DNA from: JAUIAI01 sp963976885
Lineage (GTDB): Bacteria > Pseudomonadota > Gammaproteobacteria > Burkholderiales > Burkholderiaceae_E
Assembly: GCA_963976885.1 (NCBI GenBank)
Contig: CAXBNM010000022.1
Span: 1-23,881 of the forward strand
Direction: 5' to 3'
DNA: 23,881 nt
The translations under genes were made by a program, and so were the position numbers. Position 1 is the first letter of the stretch; each line of letters begins with the position of its first letter. Below, in pieces: positions 14,498 to 23,881 of this stretch. The notes beneath the pieces were generated by a model. That model worked only from the letters and a program-made list of their open reading frames with translations, was not told where the DNA came from and made no database searches.

Positions 14498-16803
14498 CAA
14501 CAGGCATGGTCAATATCAACCGGTTCAAGCGCGCAACGCGTTTGACGGCGGCATCGGTCGCTTGGTCGCTACGGCTGAACAAGAGCCAGTCGTGGCTGAT
14601 TTCAGGCCGCTGGCCGGCAATGATGAGTATGGCGGTCGCGGTAGCGGGTGTTTTTGCGGCAGGGCCGGTACAGGCCTCGAGCAACGCGATCGAGAGCATC
14701 ACGTCAACCAGTCGTGGGGACACCAGTTATTTGCGCATCCGGATGGCCGAAGAGCTGACCGCTGCGCCGCCGAGCTTCACCATCAGCAATCCGCCCCGTA
14801 TTGCTTTTGATTTTGCCAATACCGAAAGTCGGTCGCCCGAGTCGAATATTCGTCACGAGCAAGGCGAGGTGCGTGGCATCAATATCGTGACCGCCGGTGC
14901 GCGCTCACGGGTTGTGTTGAGCCTGCGCCAACAGATGCAATACAAGACCGAAATTGACGGTCGTGATCTGGTCGTGACGCTTGACCCCGCGCTGGTCGCC
15001 GCTGCCGATGACAAACAACCGACGTCGGTTTATCAGTTTGCCCAGGCCAGTGCCGCCGTCGACGAGCATGCGATGCGCGATGTTGATTTTCGACGTGGCC
15101 GCGGTGGCGAAGGCCGGGTGGTTGTCGAGTTGTCCGACCGTGACGTAGGCGTGAACATCCGTCAGAAGGGCAAGACCCTGGTGGTGGACTTCCAGAAGAC
15201 CTCGTTGCCGGAGAATCTGCGTCGCCTGCTTGATGTGACCGATTTTGGTACGCCGGTGCGCTCGGTGCGCGCGGTTCAGAATGGCGACAATGCGCAGCTG
15301 ATCATCGAGCCGCAAGGCTTGTGGGAGCACAACGCCTACCAGAGCGACACGCAGTTCGTCGTTGAGGTCAAGCCGATTCAGGAGAACCCGAACAGCCTGG
15401 CGCAAGGTGCGCAGAAGGGCTACAAGGGTGAGCGACTGTCGCTGAACTTCCAGAACGTCGATGTGCGCGCACTGTTGCAGGTGATTGCCGACTTTACCGA
15501 TCTGAATATCGTCACCAGCGATTCGGTAGAAGGCAGTCTGACTCTGCGTCTCAAGGATGTGCCCTGGGATCAGGCGCTGGACATCATCATGCAGTCCAAA
15601 GGGCTGGACATGCGCAAGAACGGCAACGTGTTGCTGGTTGCGCCGGCCGAAGAACTGGCGGCCAAGGAAAAGCTTGATCTGGAAGCGCGCGCGGCAATTT
15701 CCGAGTTGGAGCCGCTGCGTAACGAAGTGTTCCAGTTGAACTATCAGAAAGCATCTGCGTTGCAGGAGCTGCTGGCCAGCGAAGATCAGCGTGTGCTCTC
15801 CGAGCGCGGTTCGGTGGTTGTTGATGCGCGGACCAACAAATTGTTCGTTCAGGATACGCCGACCCGTCTGGAGGCGGTGCGGCAGATGATTACGCAGATC
15901 GATATCCCGATTCGTCAGGTGCTGATCGAGGCTCGAGTGGTCGAGGCCGATGATCGCTTCTCGCGCAACCTGGGTGTGAAGCTTGGCTACAACGACATTC
16001 GTTCGACGGTGTACAGCACGCAGACGCTGGCTGACGGTACCGAAGTCAATGTGCCGTCCTACGGCGCAGGGGCCAGCGTAGGTAATGGTTACGCGACGGT
16101 TTCCGGCAACTTGACCGGCGTGGCCGATTTGTCTTCGCAGAATGGGTCGAGCATCTCTGGCACGAATGCGCAAGGGCTGGGGCAGTTGACCGCGCTTGAG
16201 AACACCAACTTTGTGAATCTGCCAGCGGCAGCGATTTCCGGTTCTTCGCCGGGTCAGTTTGCCATCAGCTTGTTCGGCTCCAGTCTGACGCGCTTCCTGA
16301 ATCTTGAGTTGTCGGCTCTCGAAGCTGATCAGCGTGGCAAGGTCGTGTCGAGTCCGCGGGTGTTGACGGCCGATCAGAGCACGGCGGTGATCGAGCAAGG
16401 TACCGAACTTCCTTACCAGCAAGCCACGTCAAGCGGGGCGACCTCGATCTCTTTCCGCAAGGCAAATCTGCGCCTCGAAGTGACGCCGCAGATTACGCCT
16501 GAAGGCAGTGTAATTCTGGCCGTCGAAGTCAATCGCGATGCGGTCGGTCAGTTGACCACAGCCGGTTTTGCCATCGACACACGCCGGGTGCAGACCCAGG
16601 TGCTGGTCGAGAACGGCGGCACGGTGGTGATTGGCGGTATTTACGAGCAGTTCGAGCGTGACCGCACCAACAAGATTCCGCTGCTTGGCGATATCCCGGT
16701 GATCGGCTACCTGTTCCGGGATAACCAGAAGACCAACGACCGTACCGAGCTGATGGTGTTCCTGACGCCTCGGGTAGTTGCGGACACGGCGCTGTCGCGC
16801 TGA
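14494..16803 (+). CDS. pilQ: Type IV pilus outer-membrane secretin PilQ
   Basis: PilQ forms the multimeric outer-membrane channel through which the pilus passes. The 769-residue product has a long N-region before a signal peptide core (MMSMAVAVAGVFAAG, residues 43-57; cleavage after VQA near 61). Two AMIN domains, which bind peptidoglycan, span about 62-165 and 195-300. The STN/N0 domain (from about 313, LSLNFQNVDVRALLQVIADF, with VPWDQALD near 356) contacts PilP. The N1 domain follows, then the secretin barrel domain (about 570-769) with the signature GGIYEQFERDRTNKIPLLGD and a C-terminal TELMVFLTPRV. A Ser/Gly/Asn-rich stretch (about 515-590) lies before the barrel. The gene overlaps pilP and is followed after 36 bases by an Ig-like lipoprotein gene. 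Confidence 0.97.
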   Translation: MTTGMVNINRFKRATRLTAASVAWSLRLNKSQSWLISGRWPAMMSMAVAVAGVFAAGPVQASSNAIESITSTSRGDTSYLRIRMAEELTAAPPSFTISNPPRIAFDFANTESRSPESNIRHEQGEVRGINIVTAGARSRVVLSLRQQMQYKTEIDGRDLVVTLDPALVAAADDKQPTSVYQFAQASAAVDEHAMRDVDFRRGRGGEGRVVVELSDRDVGVNIRQKGKTLVVDFQKTSLPENLRRLLDVTDFGTPVRSVRAVQNGDNAQLIIEPQGLWEHNAYQSDTQFVVEVKPIQENPNSLAQGAQKGYKGERLSLNFQNVDVRALLQVIADFTDLNIVTSDSVEGSLTLRLKDVPWDQALDIIMQSKGLDMRKNGNVLLVAPAEELAAKEKLDLEARAAISELEPLRNEVFQLNYQKASALQELLASEDQRVLSERGSVVVDARTNKLFVQDTPTRLEAVRQMITQIDIPIRQVLIEARVVEADDRFSRNLGVKLGYNDIRSTVYSTQTLADGTEVNVPSYGAGASVGNGYATVSGNLTGVADLSSQNGSSISGTNAQGLGQLTALENTNFVNLPAAAISGSSPGQFAISLFGSSLTRFLNLELSALEADQRGKVVSSPRVLTADQSTAVIEQGTELPYQQATSSGATSISFRKANLRLEVTPQITPEGSVILAVEVNRDAVGQLTTAGFAIDTRRVQTQVLVENGGTVVIGGIYEQFERDRTNKIPLLGDIPVIGYLFRDNQKTNDRTELMVFLTPRVVADTALSR

Positions 16804-16839
16804 TTGGGTTCAACGGCCAACTATTTGACGTAGGGAAAA

Positions 16840-18789
16840 ATGACTATCATGACTTCAACCCAATCACCCTGGACCCGCTTTTTGGCGCTGTGCTCCACGG
16901 TCATGTTCACGCTGCTGCTGGCCGCCTGCGGCGGCAGCGGTGCCGGCGGTAGTGGCAGTACCAAGGGCCCCGGCGGTGTGGACGAACCCGTGGCCACCAA
17001 TGCTGCCAGAATGAGCCTTATTACCAGCGAAACCAGTCTGGGATCCGATGGCAAGAAATCGGCCATCCTGACCGCGATCGTCAAGGATAAGGACAATGTC
17101 GCGCTGCCAGATCAGACTGTAACCTTCTCCACCGCTGACAATGGCGTCACGCTTGAAGTGGGCAATTCTGTCTCTGACGCAACGGGTCGTGTGGAAGCGG
17201 TGCTTTCGGTGACCGATCGGTCACTGCGCAAGATCAAGGTGCTTGCAAAGACCGGCTTGCTTGAGAGTTCGGTTACCGTACCGGTCGTTGGCACGGTCCT
17301 GCAGATCAACGGTTCGAGCACGATCGTCTTCAATGACAGCACCCCTTATTCGCTGTCATTGCGTGACTCCGGTGGCAACCCGATCATTGGTGCCGAATAC
17401 ACCGTTACTTCCAGTCAGGGCAACACGATTGAATCGACGGCAGATGATGGTTCGTTTGTAACTGACGCTCAAGGTCAGGCGGTGTTCAACGTGATTGGCG
17501 TCAAGGCAGGTGCCGACGTGCTTACCGTGACCTCGTTGGGTGCAACAACGACGTTTGCTACATCGGTTTCTTCGACTCAGCTTACCTACCTGGCACCCGC
17601 GGCGAATGCCGAGCTGACGGTTGATACGCCGGCGACGGTGAGTGCGCAATTGGTTGAAAGCGGAACGCCCAAGTCCGGGCAAACGATTCGCTTCACGATT
17701 ACTCGCGGTTCGTTTGTCGGCGCTGACTCGGCTACGACCGATGCCAACGGGACGGCCTCGGTGCAAATCACTTCGCCCAATGCCGGTATTACTACCATCA
17801 CGGCGACTGAGGTGGTCGGTGGCGCAAGTAGCGGTGTGACGGCAACGCGTCAGGCCGAGTTCGTGTCCAAATTGCCGAGCAAGATCGAACTGCAGGCCAG
17901 CCCGACCGTAGTGGGCGCCAATCTGTCTGCGGAGGGTACCAACTCCAGCCAGTTGATCGCGGTGGTGCGCGATGCGAATGACAACCCGGTCAAGAACGCA
18001 CGGGTAGATTTCACGGCGCTTGCCGATCCCAGTAACGGTCGTTTGGAACCCGCTTTCGGTATTACCGACAGCTTCGGTATCGCTACGGCGTCGTTCATTG
18101 CCGGCCCTGCTGCAACCGGTTTCAACGCCGTGCAATTGCAGGCCAAACTCTCCGAGAATGCGGCAGTGGCGGCCACTGCACGGTTGACGGTGTCCGAGCT
18201 GGAGTTGTCGGTACGCATCGGTACCGGTAACGAGCTGGTTGACGACGGGTCGCTTACCATCTACCGGATGCCCTGGACTGCCATCGTGGCTGACTCGGCC
18301 GGCAATCCGGTGTCCAACGCCCTCGTTACCGTCGCGCTGCAGTCCGTCAGTTACTACAAGGGAGAGTGGAGTCTGGCCGGCGGTACTGAATGGGTTCAGA
18401 CCACAACCGCCCTGTGCGCCTCTGAAGATGACAATCTGAACGGTCGTCTCGATGGTGACGAAGACCTGGCGATCAGTGAAGGCAATGGCAACGGCGAACT
18501 GGATCCTGGTGCGGTTGCGATCAGCCGGGTGCTCGCCAGCAACTCGCGGACCGACGAGGACGGCCTGGCCGAAATCGAAGTGGTCTATCCGAAAACCTAT
18601 GGTCGTTGGGTGGCGGTGAAGATGCAGGTGACGATCACCACCGTATCCGGTACGGAGGCTTCTGCTGATCAGGAATTCATCCTGCCGATGCTGGCTGCAG
18701 ATGTGGCGAATCCGGCGGTCATTCCTCCGGGCTCGCGTTCACCGACTGGCCCCTTTGGCAAGTCGGGTAACTGTACGGACACTCTTTGA
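16840..18789 (+). CDS. Putative outer-membrane lipoprotein with bacterial Ig-like (Big_1) repeats and EF-hand-like calcium loops
   Basis: I do not know an assigned function. The 649-residue product begins with a lipoprotein signal (lipobox LLAAC, Cys30) with Gly at +2, so it should reach the outer membrane. A Gly/Ser linker follows, then about five Ig-like units of the Big_1/invasin type (roughly 48-142, 143-243, 245-345, 348-453, 455-630), each with the pattern of variable loop, D-x-x-G-x-A and alternating beta strands. The last unit carries an insert with a perfect 12-residue EF-hand loop (residues 530-541, DDNLNGRLDGDE) and a second degenerate one (547-558, EGNGNGELDPGA). Two cysteines, Cys526 beside the first loop and Cys645 near the end, could pair. 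It starts 36 bases after pilQ and is followed by a terminator, so it is probably the last gene of the pil operon. A role in secretin stability, adhesion or pilus function is inference. Confidence 0.85.
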   Translation: MTIMTSTQSPWTRFLALCSTVMFTLLLAACGGSGAGGSGSTKGPGGVDEPVATNAARMSLITSETSLGSDGKKSAILTAIVKDKDNVALPDQTVTFSTADNGVTLEVGNSVSDATGRVEAVLSVTDRSLRKIKVLAKTGLLESSVTVPVVGTVLQINGSSTIVFNDSTPYSLSLRDSGGNPIIGAEYTVTSSQGNTIESTADDGSFVTDAQGQAVFNVIGVKAGADVLTVTSLGATTTFATSVSSTQLTYLAPAANAELTVDTPATVSAQLVESGTPKSGQTIRFTITRGSFVGADSATTDANGTASVQITSPNAGITTITATEVVGGASSGVTATRQAEFVSKLPSKIELQASPTVVGANLSAEGTNSSQLIAVVRDANDNPVKNARVDFTALADPSNGRLEPAFGITDSFGIATASFIAGPAATGFNAVQLQAKLSENAAVAATARLTVSELELSVRIGTGNELVDDGSLTIYRMPWTAIVADSAGNPVSNALVTVALQSVSYYKGEWSLAGGTEWVQTTTALCASEDDNLNGRLDGDEDLAISEGNGNGELDPGAVAISRVLASNSRTDEDGLAEIEVVYPKTYGRWVAVKMQVTITTVSGTEASADQEFILPMLAADVANPAVIPPGSRSPTGPFGKSGNCTDTL

Positions 18790-18845
18790 TCGAAGCTGAA
18801 GCGAACCAAGCCGGCGCAATAAATGGCCGGGGAGGGTAAGCTAGA

Positions 18846-18872
18846 GGGGCCGGAGCAATCCGGCCCCTTTTT
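18846..18872 (+). terminator. Rho-independent terminator at the end of the pil unit, immediately before aroK
   Basis: A perfect 8-bp stem (GGGGCCGG, loop AGCAAT, CCGGCCCC) is followed by TTTTT. It lies 57 bases after the Ig-like lipoprotein stop and only 14 bases before the aroK start codon, so any transcript reaching aroK from upstream must pass it. It may act as an attenuator as well as a terminator. Confidence 0.9.
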
Positions 18873-18886
18873 CGTTTGGTCAGTTC

Positions 18887-19447
18887 ATGAATCGATCCAT
18901 CTTTCTGGTCGGTATGCCCGGCTCCGGTAAATCCACCATTGGCAAGCGTCTGGCCGCCCGTCTCGGGCGGCCGTTCATTGATGCCGATCGCGAGCTTGAG
19001 GAGCGCTGCGGCGTGACTGTGGCGACCATGTTCGAGATCGAGGGCGAAACCGGCTTTCGTGATCGCGAGACGCGTCTGCTCGAAGAGCTCAGTCTGCGCG
19101 ACGGCCTGATCGTGGCCACCGGCGGCGGCATCGTGCTGCGTGAGTGCAATCGCGAGCTGCTCAAGGGCCGCCCGCGCGTCATCTACCTGCAGGCCACGGT
19201 GGCTGAGCTTTGGAGTCGGCTGCGTCACGACCGCAAACGCCCGCTGCTGCAGGGCGAAGACCCACGCCGTCGCATCGAGCAGATGCATCGCGACCGCGTG
19301 CCGCTCTATGAAGAGGTCGCCGATATGACCGCGGTGGGGCGGCGTCAATCGGCCGACAAGCTGCTCGGCGATATCATCGCTCAGTTGCAGGACTGTATGC
19401 CCTGCCTGACTACCGTGGAAGTTTCTGATGCACCAACTGACCGTTGA
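18887..19447 (+). CDS. aroK: Shikimate kinase
   Basis: AroK phosphorylates shikimate at O-3 with ATP in the fifth step of chorismate synthesis. The 186-residue product has the Walker A loop GMPGSGKST (residues 9-17), the shikimate-binding DADRELEERCG region, the GGG triplet in VATGGGIVLRE, and the lid RHDRKRPLL. The N-terminus MNRSIFLVGMPGSGKS matches the family, so the start at 18887 is right, yet no good ribosome binding site precedes it and a terminator hairpin ends 14 bases upstream. The C-terminus runs into aroB by 20 bases. The AroK-AroB order behind pilQ is conserved in many beta- and gammaproteobacteria, here interrupted by the Ig-like gene. Confidence 0.96.
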   Translation: MNRSIFLVGMPGSGKSTIGKRLAARLGRPFIDADRELEERCGVTVATMFEIEGETGFRDRETRLLEELSLRDGLIVATGGGIVLRECNRELLKGRPRVIYLQATVAELWSRLRHDRKRPLLQGEDPRRRIEQMHRDRVPLYEEVADMTAVGRRQSADKLLGDIIAQLQDCMPCLTTVEVSDAPTDR

Positions 19448-20525
19448 ACTGGGCGAACGCGCCTACCCCATTCTGATTGGTAGTGGTCTGGTCAATGGCC
19501 GTTGCGAAGCCTTGCAAGCACTGGCGCAAGGCCGCCAGGTGGCTATCGTCACCAATGAGACGGTGCAGCCCTTGCTCGGTCCGGCGATGGCCGCGCAGCT
19601 CAAGCCGCTGGCCCACCAGCTGATCGAAATCGTGCTGCCCGATGGCGAGGCTCACAAGGGTTTTGCGGCCCTGAATCAAGTGTTTGACGCGTTGCTGGCG
19701 GCTCGCTTCGACCGGGGTTGCCTGATTGTCGCGCTGGGCGGCGGCGTCATCGGGGACATGGCCGGCCTGGCCGCGGCGCTGTACCAGCGTGGGGTCGACT
19801 TCGTACAGGTGCCGACCACGTTGCTGGCGCAGGTCGATTCCTCGGTAGGCGGTAAAACGGCGATCAATCATCCGGCTGGCAAGAACATGATTGGCGCTTT
19901 CTATCAACCCAAGCTGGTCATAATTGATGTTGATGTGCTGGCGACGCTGCCGGCTCGTGAGCTCTCGGCCGGATTGGCCGAAATGATCAAACACGGCGCA
20001 ATCGCCGATGAGTCTTATCTGGCCTCGCTCGAACGTGATCTGCCGGCGCTGCGTGCGTGTCAGCCGGCCGAGCTGGCTGCCGGCGTGCTCGGTTCATGCC
20101 GGATCAAGGCTGAGGTGGTGGCCAGCGACGAGCGCGAAGCCGGGCGCCGGGCGATTCTCAATTTCGGTCATACCTTCGGCCATGCGATCGAATCCGGGCT
20201 CGGTTATGGCCATTGGCTGCATGGTGAGGCGGTTGGTGCCGGGATGATCATGGGCGCCGATCTGTCGGTACGCTGCGGCCGCATTGAGCCGGCCTTTCTT
20301 GAACGGCTTGAACAGGCTTGCCAGCAGGCCGGGTTGCCGGTGCGCGGACCGGCCTGGCCTGCCGAGCGCTATCTCGATCTGATGGCGGTCGACAAGAAGT
20401 CGGTGCAAGGGGTACCGCGCTTCGTGGTGTTGGACGGGGCCGGTGCGGCCAGTCTGCAATCGATCGATCGAGCCCTGGTGGTGCAGACGCTTGAGGCATT
20501 GGCCACAGACGGCGCTTTGGCCTGA
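19428..20525 (+). CDS. aroB: 3-dehydroquinate synthase
   Basis: AroB converts DAHP to 3-dehydroquinate, the second step of the shikimate pathway, using NAD+ and a divalent metal. The 365-residue product has the NAD-binding DGEAHK and GGGVIGDMAG (about residues 104-113), the TTLLAQVDSSVGGKTAIN core, the metal and substrate residues in AEMIKHG (about 184-190), HTFGHAIE (about 247-254) and HGEAVGAGM (about 264-272). GGAAG stands six bases before the ATG, inside the end of aroK, so the two genes are translationally coupled. A 525-base gene-free region follows. Confidence 0.97.
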   Translation: MHQLTVELGERAYPILIGSGLVNGRCEALQALAQGRQVAIVTNETVQPLLGPAMAAQLKPLAHQLIEIVLPDGEAHKGFAALNQVFDALLAARFDRGCLIVALGGGVIGDMAGLAAALYQRGVDFVQVPTTLLAQVDSSVGGKTAINHPAGKNMIGAFYQPKLVIIDVDVLATLPARELSAGLAEMIKHGAIADESYLASLERDLPALRACQPAELAAGVLGSCRIKAEVVASDEREAGRRAILNFGHTFGHAIESGLGYGHWLHGEAVGAGMIMGADLSVRCGRIEPAFLERLEQACQQAGLPVRGPAWPAERYLDLMAVDKKSVQGVPRFVVLDGAGAASLQSIDRALVVQTLEALATDGALA

Positions 20526-20545
20526 ACGCGGGCGAATCGCCAGAT

Positions 20546-20600
20546 TTGCACCAAAACAAGGCATAAATTGCCCGAAATTTTCTGTAATATGGGATTCTGG
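20546..20600 (+). promoter_or_regulatory. AT-rich promoter-like segment
   Basis: This short block is the most AT-rich stretch downstream of aroB. It holds TTGCAC (20546-20551), TTGCCC (20568-20573) and TAATAT (20585-20590), but no pair has a standard 16-18 base spacing. It is the likeliest site for a promoter serving gltB; the exact elements cannot be fixed. Confidence 0.3.
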
Positions 20601-20707
20601 GGTTCGGTTCGCCCCTGACTCCTTCGATGCTTCGTGCCGCGCCCTTAGTGCGGTATATTTCTCGCCCCGTCGCCGCGAATGCGGCAGTCGGAAGAACCCG
20701 CAAACGC

Positions 20708-20770
20708 ATGACTCAGGCTCTCGCGCCATTGCACCGCGCACTCGATTCTCGAGGCGTGGCGCACCGATGA
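20708..20770 (+). pseudogene. Possible 5' remnant of dgt (dGTP triphosphohydrolase), or a leader peptide
   Basis: A 20-codon frame from ATG 20708 to TGA encodes MTQALAPLHRALDSRG followed by VAHR. Its LAP-six residues-SRG pattern resembles the N-terminus of proteobacterial Dgt, in which LAPYA is followed about seven residues later by SRGRR. In many betaproteobacteria dgt lies between aroB and gltB, exactly here. Nothing resembling the following Dgt core (EFQRDRDRI and the HD motifs) is found in any frame downstream, so at most about 20 codons survive. The match is short and could be chance. Confidence 0.25.
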
Positions 20771-20945
20771 GAGCGAGCCTGACGGGGGCGCGGGAGCCGG
20801 CGCGGCATGCGGGGGTAGTGGTGCTGCGCCTCAGGGGGAATACGCAGCGCGTCCGGCCAGGCCCGGTAACGCGGGTCGCTTGTACGCGCCCGACGGCGCC
20901 TGGCGGCAACCCGAACAGATTTCGGCGGCCACCCGATGGTCGCAC

Positions 20946-20973
20946 CCAGCAAGGTCAAGCGCTGACTTGCTGG
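20946..20973 (+). repeat. Strong inverted repeat in the gltB leader
   Basis: CCAGCAA (20946-20952) pairs with TTGCTGG (20967-20973), and after one bulged G, GTCA pairs with TGAC around the loop AGCGC. The 11 pairs with a single bulge are unlikely to be random and suggest RNA structure. Confidence 0.55.
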
Positions 20974-21016
20974 CCAGTTGATAGTGCTCGCCGACTTGAG
21001 CGGGCAGCCTAACCAG

Positions 21017-21040
21017 GGGCCACCGCGGCCCTTTTATCTT
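21017..21040 (+). terminator. Terminator-like hairpin immediately upstream of gltB
   Basis: GGGCC (21017-21021), loop ACCGC, GGCCC (21027-21031) and then TTTTATCTT form a short intrinsic-terminator-like element. It ends directly before the gltB ribosome binding site (GAGG at 21041-21044). The stem is short, so termination may be partial; the position fits an attenuator. Confidence 0.45.
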
Positions 21041-21050
21041 GAGGTGAGTC

Positions 21051-23881
<2,831 letters not shown>

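Larger units (their letters stand above)
20526..21050 (+). other. Gene-free region upstream of gltB, probably promoter plus long structured leader
   Basis: No full-length gene is credible in these 525 bases. The first part (about 20540-20600) is strikingly AT-rich for this genome and looks like a promoter, with TAATAT at 20585-20590 but no clear -35. The rest is GC-rich and contains several inverted repeats: GCCGC/GCGGC (20672-20685), GCTGCG/CGCAGC (20823-20848), GCCAGGC/GCCTGGC enclosing further pairing (20856-20904), an 11-bp stem with one bulge (20946-20973), and a terminator-like hairpin (21017-21040). A short frame at 20708 resembles the start of Dgt. Together this suggests a regulatory leader or a degraded gene, or both. 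Confidence 0.5.

Noticed and set aside
14905..16422. 505-codon open frame on the minus strand opposite pilQ
   Set aside because: Antisense to conserved PilQ domains, low-complexity His/Arg/Gln-rich product, no ribosome binding site or domain.
20561..20572. Sigma-54 (-24/-12) promoter for gltB
   Set aside because: GGCATAAATTGC has the GG and GC elements but only 8 bases between them; sigma-54 promoters need 10.
20770..20940. Known riboswitch class, such as cobalamin, in the gltB leader
   Set aside because: The conserved core boxes of the cobalamin class are not present, and I could not match the segment to any other class by eye.

Overview
The window looks like a chromosomal segment of a betaproteobacterium, most likely in or near Burkholderiales. 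This rests on gene order and protein character: engB-hemB divergent from a cytochrome c4 gene, lysA-lptM divergent from cyaY, mrcA divergent from pilMNOPQ, aroK-aroB followed by gltB, and a TctAB tricarboxylate transporter. The DNA is GC-rich, coding density is high, and I see no rRNA, tRNA, CRISPR array, insertion sequence or phage gene. The assignment comes from recognised families and synteny; no database search was run.

Layout. 1-1544 (+): 3' part of tctA, then tctB. 1581-3778 (-): engB, hemB and a small EncFtn-type ferritin-like gene form one transcription unit ending in a strong terminator. 4028-4744 (+): diheme cytochrome c4, then a terminator and a GC-rich spacer. 5061-6762 (+): msrP-msrQ, the periplasmic methionine sulfoxide reductase system. 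6797-8247 (-): lptM and lysA, coupled by an ATGA overlap. 8344-8667 (+): cyaY (frataxin). 8716-11142 (-): mrcA (PBP1A). 11521-18789 (+): pilM-N-O-P-Q followed closely by a large Ig-like, EF-hand-containing lipoprotein gene, ending in a terminator. 18887-20525 (+): aroK-aroB. 20526-21050: a 525-base gene-free region with several predicted hairpins. 21051-23881 (+): gltB, running off the right edge.

How the genes fit together. PilM (cytoplasm), PilN/PilO (inner membrane), PilP (inner-membrane lipoprotein) and PilQ (outer-membrane secretin) form the alignment and secretin subcomplexes of the type IV pilus. PBP1A, encoded divergently, polymerises and cross-links the peptidoglycan this machine must cross. 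AroK and AroB supply the shikimate pathway, LysA makes lysine (and consumes the peptidoglycan precursor meso-DAP), and GltB is the large subunit of glutamate synthase. HemB, CyaY and the EncFtn-like protein all touch iron or haem metabolism.

Most of the window is conserved housekeeping DNA. The places I judge worth a second look are: (1) the Ca2+-binding Ig-like lipoprotein between pilQ and aroK; (2) the EncFtn-like protein behind hemB that has no encapsulin-targeting tail and no encapsulin neighbour; (3) the gltB leader with nested hairpins, a terminator-like element just before the start codon, and a possible 5' scar of a lost dgt gene; (4) the palindromic overlapping -10 elements between engB and cytochrome c4; and (5) the terminator placed 14 bases ahead of aroK.
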